Positions 23,800-35,253 of a stretch of 64,000 nt of DNA are shown piece after piece. The DNA lies in the NCBI GenBank assembly GCA_027382625.1, contig JAJKFJ010021196.1, positions 1 through 64,000 on the forward strand. The letters are read 5' to 3'. A program made the position numbers and the translations under genes. Below the pieces are notes generated by a model that was given only the letters and a program-made list of their open reading frames with translations, was not told the DNA's origin and made no database searches. Positions within the stretch are counted from its first letter, which is position 1; every line of letters starts with the position of its first letter. The DNA comes from Tetmemena sp. SeJ-2015 (taxonomy: Eukaryota; Ciliophora; Spirotrichea; Sporadotrichida; Oxytrichidae).

Positions 23800-26134
23800 A
23801 TGTCAAAGTTTGAAGAGTTTTTGCAAGAACTAAGCTTTTTGCCAGTGGAGGTACGCAGAGCACTAGTCCTAATGAGGTAGCTTGATGTAAAAAAAGATGG
23901 TAAGTCTCTTTCTCTCTCACCATTTCAACCATCTCATTTTCAAGCATCTTTTCCTGAGCACAAGAAGTAATTAACACCTTTCATTATGCCATTAACCAAG
24001 ACAAATGAGCTTTCTCATTCACCTCAGAGTGAAATTCTTAAGGTTTTCCTTCAATAGCCTAAGAATTTAAGCCTCAATTTCTAAATCTTCCTTGTGTAAT
24101 AAAAACTGATTGGTTTTATAGAGCTTCAGAACTAGAACAATAGAATTGCAAAATAGTACTTTAACTCACTAGAGAAGAAGAAATCTGAGCGAGAGAAAAA
24201 CTAAGAACAGAGAAAGGCAATAGATTAGATAAGAAACAACTATGAAATTATTGAGCGCATGTCAAACGAGAAGCTAGATCTAGCCAGAAAGGTGTAGGCG
24301 TTTGTAGAATTCAGCCTGGGAAAAGTTGGGCAGAGAATGCTGCAGACAGAGGAAAACATTGTGAAGGAGTAAAATGAGTTAGGAGGGTTCAGTTCTTTCC
24401 CTCAAAATAAATGAGCCACTGCTTCTAAGTAAGATATAATCATACTCACATATCTTTCCCTTGTTTTTGATTTCTCAATATGCTGATTAAGATCGATGAA
24501 TGTAATATCGATATAGCAATATTACCATTGAGGAGCAGATTCGACACTAGAGACAACGAACTTTCAAGGTTGGTTCTTTCAATAGATTTTTGCGCCTTTA
24601 AATAATTTATCAAAGCCCTTTAAAACATTTCCATTTTTATTAAGTATCTAAGGTGTAGGAGTGAACTAAAGTGAAAGAGATTTCCTGTAGAATGGTGTCA
24701 CGGAGTCTGGAAATAAGTACAGCAAGAAATATGGAAAGTATTCTAATAACCGCGAGACAGGGCGATTAGGGTACTTAAGCCCTGATGAAGAGGCATTAGT
24801 TTAGCAATTTTAAATTCAAGAGAAATTTCAGAACTCTCCAGCTGAAGATTTATGTTAATATGTATATATATATTTATCTTCTAAATAAAAAACCAAAATA
24901 ATTATATTCTTCTGCTATATTTGCATTTGTATTTTTAGATATGTTTTTAAGAGGAGAAACAAATACCAAGAGCAAGCTCTACTTTAACGTTTATTGTTTT
25001 AAGATATTCGTATTATACTGAAAAAGATCCCTTGCTAAACTAAGGCATTAAAATTTTTACTTTAAATTCTCTGAAATAAAATAGTTTATCCCAAGGGCCA
25101 AACAAGAAATCTCATTAAGCAAAGTCTTAAATGAAAAAGCGAGCTCTTCCTGCAAGCTTATAAATCTTTGATGATGATGACATCGAGCCCGTAACTTATG
25201 AGCAAAATTAAGAACTACTGAGAGCCTTCGGCGGGTAAATTATGTCAACATCCATCCTTTAGCAATCAAATCATGGACTTGGAGGTACCGGACTCTAGGA
25301 AGCCAGTTTGGAAATATTCCAGGTCAGATGAACAAACTCAACTCTACTACCATTATGAGAGAACCTACCTACTGTTTCTGCAACAACGTTTCCTATGGCG
25401 ATATGATTGCGTGCGATAACAAGGGCTGCCCTTACGAATGGTTCCACTTTCCTTGCGTAGGACTCATGCAAAAGCCTGAGGGAAAATGGTTCTGCCTTAA
25501 GTGCCAACAGACTATGGGAAGTCGCGCTAGAAGTTTACTTCGTAATTTGCTATAAGTATGCTTAATATTAAGTGGAGTTGGAAGAAAGGGATACTTTGAC
25601 TCTACTGATTTGAACAACTTTCCCCAAAGTGAAAGCAGCACTCCTATTCACTACTCTTTCGATGAAGAGCAAGATCTCTCTCCAGTTCTGGATCGTAAAG
25701 GTCCAAAGGGTAGGTATGTGATGCCTATCAAGCTCTCTCCAAAGTTCAAGAACGGAAAACTTAAAATGATTTCAAAGCAATCACACGCCATAGCAAAATC
25801 TAGGCAATCCACTCGCCAAGTCACTAAGCCATATCGGTATCAACAAAATTAAAATGAAAGGCCCTCTCTTAAATAAGGAGGAGCAAAGAGGGTTCAAAAT
25901 ACTAGGACTCTTAAGATATCTGGAATTCATTCAAAGATCAAGAATGAAGGCAAAAACAGGAGTGGTAAGGCGTCTGCAGTATAAATAGGCGTCAAAAAGA
26001 GTTTTGGTCTTTAAACTAAGATATAGAGATCTAAGAGCAGCAAGCCAAGTCCAGCTGCAGGAATTAAAAAGTTAAACCCTACTAAACTCAAAACAAAGGC
26101 TCAGCATACTAAAAACACTAAAAGAAGATCATGA
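23800..26134 (+). CDS. ING-family PHD-finger protein
   Basis: Chromatin reader of the inhibitor-of-growth family, usually a subunit of histone acetyltransferase or deacetylase complexes. The amino-terminal ING helix ([20 protein letters not shown]) is followed by a 222-nt intron (23900-24121) and a coiled segment (KSEREKNQEQRKAIDQIRNN). The PHD finger lies at about 25355-25515: [19 protein letters not shown], then EWFHFPCVG and KWFCLKC, with all eight zinc ligands and the aromatic residues expected for H3K4me3 binding. A Lys-rich tail ends at TGA 26132-26134. Between 24380 and 25100 several introns or IESs break the frame, and there is a one-base slip near 25295. The PHD is at the carboxy-terminal side as in yeast Yng/human ING, but the tail after it is longer. 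Confidence 0.9.
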
Positions 26135-26316
26135 ATATCATATGATTGATAATCTTATCAGCAAAATTAAGTATGCTTGTAATTCAGAACTTGAGAGAAA
26201 AGTAGGCGCAATTTTCAAAACTAAAATTTGTTATTAAAAATTTCATCCTATAGAAGATCAAAAGAGTTTTAAACTTTGAGAACCAACATTAACTATTTAT
26301 TTGAATTAGGATTAAA

Positions 26317-27883
26317 ATGGTGAGAACAAAGATACTCTCAATATTTTTAGCTCTTTCCTTACTTCTCATAGTATTTTCGAACTGCGATGAGTAAAGAATA
26401 GAGAACTCAGAATAGGAAAAGTAAGAGATTCTCTAATAAGCTCCTGAATTAAAGCCAGACTAATATCCAAAGCTTATTTTCCTCTATATGCTCACTGCTT
26501 AATATTTTAACTGATAACCTGAGTAAGATAAAAATATGGGAGAAATTTTTTGGTAACATCAGCCCTGCTCTCTTCTCCATCTATTTCCACACAACTATAT
26601 TTATAAAATATCTTTAAACTAATGCTTAAGATTTGTCCCTGGGATCTAGATTTTCAGAACACCACAAGCAGGAGAAAGGGAAAAATGGAGAAGAATTACC
26701 TTTCTCGAACATGCATTTAATGAAGACAAAGAAGCGGCCGATTTAAGTACCGCCAATTGCTTCTCACAAATGGAACTTTGGACAAGCTGAAACTATGATT
26801 CATCTTCTGGATTATGCTCTTGCAATTGAAGAAAATAGAACCAAGACATAAATATACTCCTCAATATAGTTTTAAAGTTTAGAGACTGAGGACATGAAGT
26901 TTGTATTTTTGTGCGACCAATCTATCCCTTTATACACTTTCAAGGATATTTACCTTGAGCTCTTGCAAGATGACAATACAAATACAAGTATGATCATGAA
27001 ATCTAATGACAGTTAACTCTTTCCACTTTACGATCCTTTGCTACTCACTTTCGACAAAGAAACTATTCTTTATATGCTTTTATAAATTTATATTATGTTA
27101 TATGAATATAAATTTCTGTATTTTTAACTATTAGGAAGGACGAACCTTGGATAGTCTTGAGCAAAAAGCATGCAAAAATAATCGTTGAAGGTTCAGAGAA
27201 GTTCAGAGAAATATTTTGGTTTGAATCTTTCTCTGGGAAAGATTGGGCCCCAGAGAGTGTAATTTTTGGCACATATCTCAGATCATTGAACCTTTCTAGT
27301 GAAATTGAATTTAGCTATGTGTTAGAATATTTTAAGATTGAGGATGTATGTACCATATATTCTGAGATGCATTAGGAATCGAAAAGAGACATTACTTTCC
27401 CCATGGTAGATTAGGAAATAATTAAAAAAGCACGAGGTATGCTCAACATTTCAGCCAATGATCAGGCTTCAAATTCCTCAAATACAAGTGAAGGAACTTA
27501 GGACATTTAAGTCAGGAAAAGAGAAAACTGCCTCTTTATGAGAAAAGTTTTAGAGGCCTCATCAATGACTACAGCAGCCTTTGACTTAATATTCTTTAAT
27601 CAAGATATTCAAATTAAATTTGCATTTATTGATTGATTCATTTTTGAAAGAAACCTAGCAAGCTGCATTAGCCTCAGAGAGAAGAAGATTTGATCATGCC
27701 AAGAATTAATAAAAGAAGATCAAAGAGAAATCAAAAGTAAAATCTCAAGCAACAAAAGGATAGAATGAAAAGAAGACTCCTTCTTAAAAAGCTTCTAAGA
27801 AGAGAGGGGAAGAAGCTCCTCAAAAGCCCTTCAAAAGATTACTACTTAATGATGTGGAGGAGGAATTTAAAAACGAATTATGA
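26317..27883 (+). CDS. GT14-like (core-2/I-branching) glycosyltransferase
   Basis: Probable Golgi type II glycosyltransferase. It opens with a hydrophobic anchor (ILSIFLALSLLLIVF) after a short basic end. The catalytic region shows LIFLYMLTDNLS...WEKFFGN, RPIQVPPIASHKWNFGQAE, a block FVFLCDQSIPLYTFKDIY that matches the family's SETCIPLYNF region, and DEPWIVLSKKHAKIIVEG, the conserved W...L segment. A Lys-rich tail (KKTPSQKASKKRGEE) ends at TGA 27881-27883. Three IESs with pointers ACTG, AACTA and AACTATT are resolved; a fourth interruption near 27600 is not. Acceptor and product are unknown. Confidence 0.7.
26498..26513 (+). other. 16-bp IES, pointer ACTG
   Basis: ACTG at 26494-26497 and 26510-26513. 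Excision gives LYMLTDNLSKIKIWEKFF and removes an in-frame TGA. It is among the shortest inserts in the window. Confidence 0.85.
26598..26621 (+). other. IES, pointer AACTA
   Basis: AACTA at 26593-26597 and 26617-26621. The 24-bp insert keeps the frame, so only its AT-rich translation and the repeated pointer argue for it. Confidence 0.6.
27068..27132 (+). other. IES, pointer AACTATT
   Basis: Seven-base pointer at 27061-27067 and 27126-27132. Excision joins TFDKETI to RKDEPWIVLS in frame. Confidence 0.85.
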
Positions 27884-28079
27884 TTTTATGATCTTATTCG
27901 AATTTTAAATTTTCATCTATTGTTATATTCTAATAAACAGCAACAGAAGTGGGAGTTACCCAGGAAAGTAGTGTCTCTAGGAATGACATTTTTAAAATTT
28001 TATAATTCAAATTTTGCAAATTTTCCTTCCTGGCTATTATTTTACTTTAATCACTCACTAGCTTTTACATAGCACTTAA

Positions 28080-30216
28080 GAAGAATTTATACTTGTTGAA
28101 ATTCCGGCGGTTGCTGTCTATCTCTTGATTCACATCGCGACATACGCAATCTTCATTTCAAATATATTAAAATTTCTTTTTAAATATATTTCGTATGGAA
28201 GCGCGCATATCATTAATGCAAAGCCTGAGCTAAACAAAAAGTATGCTCCATTTGCGAGGACAGACACCCATATGTGGTCTATCATTTATCGTTTCCCTTG
28301 TAAGTAACGAATTGAGATATCGTCATATGATGCTTATGTGAGCCACGTCGCGTCAGATGTCCTAATTTATGAATTTAAATATTTGGTGACCTCAATGAAT
28401 ATAGGGTATTTGACTTTTTGGGTAAGATTTTTCAGCATCTGCATAATCATAATAACTTACACTCTCTGGGTCTGGTAAGTCCAAAATTTTATCGGAATCA
28501 AAGGATTTGCAGGTTTTTGTAATCGAGTAAAACTTATTTTAATGCGGTAGGGTTTGCATGATAGGTCACGAAGCAGGTCAGCCATTATCTCCTATCAGAA
28601 GATTGCTAACCAAGAAACCAGGACAGTACCTACCTCGCTTGCTTATTTTCATTGCAAAAGTGTACTGGATTAGAATTGAGAGACCCACTGCTGATTACAG
28701 AAAGTGGTTAGGCCCTGATTGGAAGCCCTCGTATGATAATGCAAGCACTTACGTAGTCAACCATCAAATATGGATAGATATACTTGTATTCATGTGGTGG
28801 AATCTTCCAAGTTTTGTATCGAAGAGAGAGGTTAGAAGGATGTACTTAATTGCAATTTTTACTAAATTAAGCAGAATATAGTATAGGATGAATACGAATT
28901 AGTAATCTAGATAAGAAATACAGCATTTATTTATTTCAATTTATCACTCTAACTTATCATAATTTGCGTGTCTTTGGCTTCAGTTATTGCGCTGTTCGTT
29001 TATGACATGCATTTTCTTTTATCTGTTTCAGAATTGTTTATTCTCCCTTTTATGTTGTTTACTCTCACTTCATTTAACCTAAAGTTTATCTTAAGCAATT
29101 GCCTAGTATAACTTACATGAGTAGAAAGGTAAGTGTATTCACTCTTGCATGACTCTGTCTACGATACAGAAAAAAGAAGCTCATTTCAACATTTTTCGAA
29201 TGAATTGAGGAGCTCCTTGTTCTCGACTAGTTCAACTATAAAGCCAGATTATTTAAGAAATTTATACGATAGGACATATTACTTAGCGCTAAACTGAAAA
29301 AGTATATCCAAAATAATAAAATAAGCTCAATGGTTTACTTACCTCTTTATGTTTTGGAAATCTGTAGTGAGAAGCTTTAAAGATGAGAGAGGTGCTTTGG
29401 ACTTCCGCACTCTGCCATTAGGAATTTTAAATAATTAATTGAAATGTTTTATTAATTACAAACAATTTCCCTACTGTTGACTCGCTACTCATTGCTTAAA
29501 AAGGATTAATTTATTCTTCTAAATAATCTAATCGTAATCATCCTATAATGAAGGATGCTAGGAGTTGGAAAGATCGCAGAATGTATTTAGTGTCTATTCC
29601 TTGATAGAGAGGGAACTAAAGAGCAGAATAGAGAAGTCGTAAGTAAATTGAACTGGTGTTTTTAAAAATTATGAATTATGACAAGTCAGCAGTTTTCTTA
29701 TTAAATATGCCTTTAGATTAAATAGATCGCTCTGAGACAAAAGTTGAGTGAAGAAGGAAAGGTGCCACCTCTGATAGTTTATCCCGAGGGTTGCACATCA
29801 AACGGCAATTACCTATTACCTTTTAAAAAGGGTACATTTGTTGGAGAAGGCTCGGTTTAACCTTTCGCCTTTAAATACTACGCTCCTTTCCTCAACGTTT
29901 CTCATGATGTGATGGGAGATTTTGCACAATTCTTTTTGGTCGGATTGACTCCTTATATAACGCTCACAATAAAGGAATTTCCAGTTTTTAAACCAAACGA
30001 GTAAGATTTTGTAATGATAACCTTTTCAGATATTTCTGGAAACACCATTGGAATGCTGAATCAGGATAACAGAGATGGCAGGCTTATGCAGAAGTTATAA
30101 GAGGAATTATCGCGGATGCGAATGGCTTGATAAAATCTGACTAGTCTGTTGGAGAGAAACTGGCCTATAGGGCTCTTCTCGCGGGCAAGACACCTAAGAT
30201 TATCAAGAGAGAATGA
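28080..30216 (+). CDS. LPCAT/PlsC-family acyltransferase
   Basis: Membrane glycerophospholipid acyltransferase. The amino end is hydrophobic (VEIPAVAVYLLIHIATYAI), followed by KPELNKKYAPFARTD. The acyltransferase motif I is VVNHQIWIDIL (H-x4-D). After a 715-bp IES come IAECIQCLFLDREG (motif II region) and YPEGCTSNGNYLLPFKKGTF (motif III). The carboxy end has FWKHHWNAESGQQRW to TGA 30214-30216. Introns at 29639-29716 and 30001-30029 (29 nt) have GT..AG ends; more interruptions lie between 28310 and 28550. The true start is not clear because no in-frame ATG was found upstream of 28080. Substrate is not predictable, but lyso-phospholipid acylation is the usual role. Confidence 0.85.
28843..29557 (+). 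other. 715-bp IES in acyltransferase gene, pointer AAGGATG
   Basis: AAGGATG at 28836-28842 and 29551-29557. Excision joins SKREVRRM to LGVGKIAECIQ in frame, as the family requires. The insert has a long minus-strand stretch with only one TGA in about 150 codons (29180-28900), which might be foreign coding sequence but is unrecognised. Confidence 0.85.
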
Positions 30217-30577
30217 ACGATAAAGATACGCTGTGCTCATTTTTTAAGGAAAAGCAAGCTATCAAGAATTCATCGTGTTCATAGTCAATAAAACAGTGTA
30301 TGAATGAATAAGGTTAAGTCCTTAATTTACTTTATTTTGTAAGATATTAACTTCAAGTGGATAAAAAAATCATCTCATTAAGTAACAATAAAATCAATCA
30401 AAAGCATTGTTCTATAAATTTTAGGTTGGTCCGACAATTTTAGTTCTTCTTCTTGATAGAATAAAACCTTTTATGCTTTTTCTTGAAACTTCTAAAATGT
30501 TAAACCGTATTTTATTATAGGTGAGAATTTTTTAAAATGTAGAAATATTTTTTTTTAAATAAAATATGAATAAGGTT
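30217..30577. other. convergent intergenic region
   Basis: AT-rich spacer; nothing recognised. Confidence 0.5.
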
Positions 30578-31577
30578 TCAGTACCATTTCTAGTATTTTA
30601 ATAAGTGCTAATTATAGGGGTTATTTAATTATTAAATGAATTGTTGCTTTTTATTTAGCTGCATATTAAATATGCAATCAAAGATATAAGATGCCATCAT
30701 ATTACACATCAAGTAATTATTTAACCCTCCACGCTAATTTAATTCTAACTATAGAATTCTCTCCTCTATTTCAAATCCATTTAAGACAATTGAGTGTATA
30801 TCTTTAGCTGAAGCTATTTGATTATTTGTTTGTTCGTATCTCAGAGATTCAGTTGTCTCTTCTTTTAAGGCTTTATCTAAATCAAAGTCTGATTCCTTTC
30901 TTGCTTTAAACATATCGTGAAGCAGTTATTCCCTTTCAATATCCTCAATATACTAGTTAAAATAAGATTTCCCATTTTCCTTAAAATAAATTTTACATAG
31001 ATAGATAGTTGATTTCAAGAATCATCTCCTCGCTGATTTATTGTTCCTCCAAAAGCCTTTTCTAGCTCCTTTGTTTTTCATGATAGCTTGCCTGACTATT
31101 TTTATCTTGCGAATCCTCATTCCCAGTAGTAGTTTTGATGCCTTTCTATCTTCTGCTGTCCGCTCTTTGTAGTCTTTAAAGTCCAGACTGGGCTCCAAAG
31201 TTATCTACAATAGCAGCCTTAATTTCATTTTTCCTCTAGCTTATAGCCTCATGTAGATCATCCTAAACCTATTAAGCAAACTTTGTGAGGTTCAATCTTT
31301 CGAATAATCTATCGAAAGGGATCAGTAAGAGATTTGTGGACTGCTGTTAAAGTTCACTAACTGCTTCTTAAATCATTTCAATACTATGAACTAAGATACT
31401 TTGGTATTCTTCACGCGCATTTATCCAAGAATTCAAAGCTAATCTATGTTCATTAGTTTATTGCTCACTCATGCTCTATTCTGTGAATTATAAATTTGAT
31501 GAATTCAGTGCTTTGTGGTCAAAGCTTTCTAAATTCTTAAGAATTATAGCTTTTCGCTCTTTAAAGTTGTTATTCAT
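30578..31577 (-). CDS. uncharacterised helical protein
   Basis: The start at 31577 gives MNNNFKERKAIILKNLESFD, then a long open frame rich in Gln, Glu and Lys with predicted helices (EYQSILVHSIEMIQEAVSEL, LFERLNLTKFAQQVQDDLHE). A frame change at about 30950 leads to a second block (YIEDIEREQLLHDMFKARKE), open to TGA 30578-30580. The interruption is probably an IES whose pointer I could not place; a repeat TTATTTTAA is present on both sides but leaves the frame off by one. The pattern recalls SNARE or tethering proteins, but there is no membrane anchor and I do not assign a family. Confidence 0.5.
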
Positions 31578-31740
31578 TATCACTTCTTTAAGCAACTCTC
31601 AAAAATATAAATATAGAACACATAAAAACAAAATTCTAAGTTCCCCATTTTATAACATAATCGACTCATATAATGGTTGCCGTCTAAAAACGTATTTTCT
31701 GATATTATAAAGTAGCAAAAATAATAAGGTTATGAATATT

Positions 31741-32147
31741 TCATTTATTCAGGGAGTCGAAAAAAACAAGTAAGCATAAAATTAGAAAATTTTTTTTATA
31801 GTAAATGTGAGAGTATTTTTCATCTTAATACTCATAAATAAATTTAAAATTTAATTAAATTTATGTTTTATAAAATTTCTGGCAATAATTGAATAAATCT
31901 GCAAATGCTCCAAAGTTAATTATAAGTTCTCTATCAGCATCACTTATCTATTGTAAGCCTATCATATCATTTTATTACGATTAGTAGGATCGCTTTGCTC
32001 TTTGTAACTTTGATCTGGCATACTTCTTATATCATCCAATTCAGTTCTCTTCATAAAGTTCTGTAAAATATCTCTGTAAGCTTCAATGATGGTTTGAATT
32101 TATTCTTCAAGGGCTTAATCTACAAATGGCTTATTTTCAGTCGACAT
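31741..32147 (-). CDS. uncharacterised short coding region
   Basis: ATG at 32147 opens MSTENKPFVDQALEEQIQTI with a second block IGLQQISDADRELIINFGAF one frame over. The slip lies at the ATGATATGAT run near 31965. Clear protein-like sequence ends near 31890; the nominal TGA is 31741-31743. It may be a separate small gene or an upstream MDS of the neighbouring helical protein, which is transcribed in the same direction. Confidence 0.4.
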
Positions 32148-32362
32148 GTGCGGTCCTTTGAGTCTGCTCGCCCTCTAAATCAATCAATAAAAGAGGAATA
32201 TTCTTACTGGTGTCAAAGAATTGTAGGAGATAGGCTGAGTTTAAGCATTTGGCTTACTCTCATTCCCAATACATACGCAAAGAGCTCCCATATTTATTTT
32301 AAATTAATAATTTAACTTAAAAAGAAATTAACTACACAATCAAAAGCTTAAACTCATTAAAA

Positions 32363-33543
32363 TCAATTTTATGAAATCTGATTATTTTCTGGTGGATCTT
32401 CGAAATCAACTACCTCCAAAGTTTCTGCTCTTTAGGTTGGTGCAGTGTAGGACTTGAAAACAATCTGTTTAAAAATTAGGAAAATAAAACTTTCAATTAT
32501 AAATTTGCAAAGAGGGCACTGTAAATTTTTGGTCAGCCATTCGTTGATGCATTAAGGATGATATATGTGCTAAATATTGCAAGGGAGAAGGACTACTTCT
32601 ACTCCTTCTATAAAATTATCACAACAAATCGGACAGACATCCTCATCTTCAGCTTTTAAAGTATTTATAGGTGATTATTATTCATGCTTTGGATTTTGTA
32701 TTTGACCTTCTCCTTCTCTTATTTCTAGAGATCCTTATTTATTTTGTTCTAAGTTATAATTTTAAACTTAGCTGGTATCATTTGTCGAAAGTATATTGGA
32801 GAAGCCTATTAAATTGGCTTCCTTCTCCTTATTTTTTAGAATAAGATAGTCTTCATACAGATAAATTGGGAATTTCTCTTTCAGCTGCTAATCATATCTT
32901 CTAAATAATATTAATAAATTATTTTTTAAGATAAATGAGATTGAAATCTTCTGAAGAGTCTCATTTATTTTATTATAAATATATGCATATAAAGTATATG
33001 ATTCTCAAGGTGCGTCTTAGATATCTCTGTATTCTAACCCCGTATTTGTAAACAAATATGAGTGGAAATATCCTCAAGAAGTACACATAACCCAAAACTA
33101 TCAAAATTAGAATAAAATTTGAAGTAACTGGCACATTCAGATAGCATCTTAAATTCATGCTCATAAAATTAAAATTCTTAATAGCAACCATGGAGTGAGT
33201 TATAGAAAACCACAGTACCCCAAATAGAAAGCGCAAGGTGCACAGCATCAATAGCTAGTAGAGTACCATACAGCCAATTTCGATTATAGGACATAACTAG
33301 GAGTTCAAAACTACCAAAGTTAAGTACTTCTGCCTAGAGTCCATGCTTTTTCACATAATAGAGAGAAGCCGTTGACACAATAAAGCAGGTAAGATAGAGA
33401 ATTACACAAGCGATAAACCAGTACATCATATTAAGAGAGCAGCTATTATCGTCTTGGTTTTGATTTTGATTTACAAGAACTAAGAGAGTAAAGCCAGTCA
33501 GGAAAAAATAAGCCATGATATAGGCGGTTGAAATAAAGAGCAT
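32363..33543 (-). CDS. membrane RING-H2 E3 ubiquitin ligase
   Basis: Probable membrane-anchored ubiquitin ligase. From the start at 33543 there are several hydrophobic segments (STAYIMAYFFLTGFTLLVLV, WFIACVILYLTCFIVSTASL, FILILIVLGYVYFLRIFPLI). A linker and the RING-H2 finger follow: CPICCDNF, LLPCNIQHIYHPQCINEWL, QCPLCK, giving the C3H2C3 ligand order, and the proline-tryptophan surface used for E2 binding is partly kept. The end is TGA 32363-32365. One IES (pointer TGCTAT) joins two frames in the membrane region; an AT-rich stretch at 32900-33000 and another after the RING are unresolved. An open frame continues upstream of the chosen start but meets a TGA at about 33595. Confidence 0.8.
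33147..33186 (-). other. IES in RING-H2 gene, pointer TGCTAT
   Basis: ATAGCA on plus (TGCTAT coding) at 33141-33146 and 33181-33186. Excision gives NSLHGCYLNVPVTSNFIL. Confidence 0.85.
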
Positions 33544-33699
33544 TATGTTATAGTCAAATCTGAACTAGGGTATCGTGCTTCCATCTTGTCTCTGTCATCT
33601 TAATTCGTTGTTCTCTATTTCAAGGTAAGATTAAACTTTTAAATGATCATGAATTAAAAAATTTTAGATTTAGGTTTCATAAGGGAATCAAAAGAATCC

Positions 33700-34365
33700 T
33701 CATTATATACAAAATATAGATTCCTCATTTTTCTTGATCTTTTTTGTTTATTTTAAGCCTTTCTTTGAATCTGTTTGCTTCTTTTTATTATTTCTAGCTA
33801 ATTTCCCCCTCTCTTATTCCTAGCTATCTTCTGATATAAGGGGCTACTGTAAGAGCTCCTAATGATATAAAATGAAATGATTATTTCTTAGTTGCTCTCT
33901 CAACTAATTCAGATCTTCAACCTTCTAGCTTATTGACTTATTATCTTCAGCTTAGTTTTTGCGATTCCTGCATATTAACTTAAAAATTAATTAGAGTCCT
34001 AATCAGCTGCTTTCTCTCCGTGTTTTGGTCGTTCATAGCTTTTATTGTGCAAAAATTATTTTTATAATATTTCTCTCTATCACTTTAATCTTTGATCTAA
34101 GTACTTTATATAGAATTTAGATAGATTATAGATTCTGAGAAATTTCCTAGATTCTTAAACTAAGTTCGAAAGAGCTAGTGAGTTTAAATTTATTCCCTCT
34201 CTAAATTGATTTTGTAGTAATCAAGTAATTTATATCAACCTCTTAATAAGAGTAAACAGTCGCACACTCTACCCATTCTTTAAAATATTCGAGTCTGTCA
34301 AAGTCCACAACTCCAATTTTCAGGAAACTCTATAACATTTTCTTAAACTTTGCAAAGGTCGTCAT
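33700..34365 (-). CDS. uncharacterised coiled-coil protein
   Basis: MTTFAKFKKMLQSFLKIGVV from ATG at 34365, open to about 34040. An interruption follows, then a Lys/Gln/Glu-rich block (QLREQLRNNHFILYHQELLQ and a KKK-rich end) to TGA 33700-33702. The composition suggests coiled coil. No family is recognised. Confidence 0.5.
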
Positions 34366-34920
34366 TTTATTAGATCCTCTTTGCTTTATTCTAACTTATA
34401 ATTTATTTTTTAGTAAAATTAATTAACTTGATTAAGAGGGTATGGAGAACGAGAGTATTTCCCCCGAGCATTATTGGAAAATAAGGGCTCAAGGAACCTA
34501 TAAATTAAAAAGGAACAAAAAGAAAGTTTAGTGATTATATTCAAAAATTTGAGATTGGTGATTATTTTAACCTAAGGTATAATAGAGAAGGGAGAATAAA
34601 TTGAGAGTGGAGTTACTTTAATAAGTTAGACTAAATAAAATATTGTCAAATTATAATTATCGTGGATTCATTTAAATGATTCAGCAGTCGAACTAAAACA
34701 TTATAAACTCGGCTGAAAACACACAGCCTATTGTATTCTCCTTCGTTAATAAACTTTGGTTATAATTTAACTAAAGATAAAAATAATTTTCTAATGCTTT
34801 AACTCATTGGAGTCGAACTCACAAAGTTTTCAACAGCACGTAGTGGTAATTAACTCACCTCATAGAGATTATAATTTATTTTAAACCTGCTGGCGGAATA
34901 GGCAGAAGAGAGGGTACACT
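34366..34920. other. intergenic, nothing seen
   Basis: AT-rich sequence without a recognisable feature. Confidence 0.5.
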
Positions 34921-34924
34921 TTAA

Positions 34925-35165
34925 AGCTAAATTCAAGTAGTGCCGTTGGAAGGTGCTTCTTCTACATCGTTATAGCCTTTGTCGCAGACATAAAATACAT
35001 ATTTGTATCATAGATTTTATAAAAATGCTTCTGGTCTTTAGAATCAAGCAAACTTTATTTTCCTTTAAAGAGTATAATAAACTAAAATTTGGGATTGACT
35101 AACTAGAGCTAATTCCTGAATCCTCCTAGGCAAGCTAGAAATTCAGAAATATTTTTTAATTAACT
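34925..35165 (-). CDS. unassigned coding fragment
   Basis: The minus strand reads NPKFQFIILFKGKQ...DQKHFYKIYDTN and then, one frame over, VFYVCDKGYNDVEEAPSNGT to TGA near 34930. The sequence looks like the last part of a real protein, but its 5' portion is not next to it. It could be an isolated MDS of a gene located elsewhere. Confidence 0.35.
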
Positions 35166-35253
35166 TTGATGTTTAAATTCGTTGGAAGATCAAAACCTTT
35201 AGTACATCTAAAGTAGGTTGACTATTTAAATAATCAACTACTATTTATTGTAA

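Noticed and set aside
32973..33251. The frame starting MMLCTLRFLFGVLWF as a separate membrane protein
   Set aside because: It becomes part of the RING-H2 membrane protein once the TGCTAT-flanked IES is removed; its first third is out of frame with the real gene.
34925..35165. CAMSAP CKK-type domain
   Set aside because: Only FIILFKGK loosely resembles it; the conserved CKK residues are missing.
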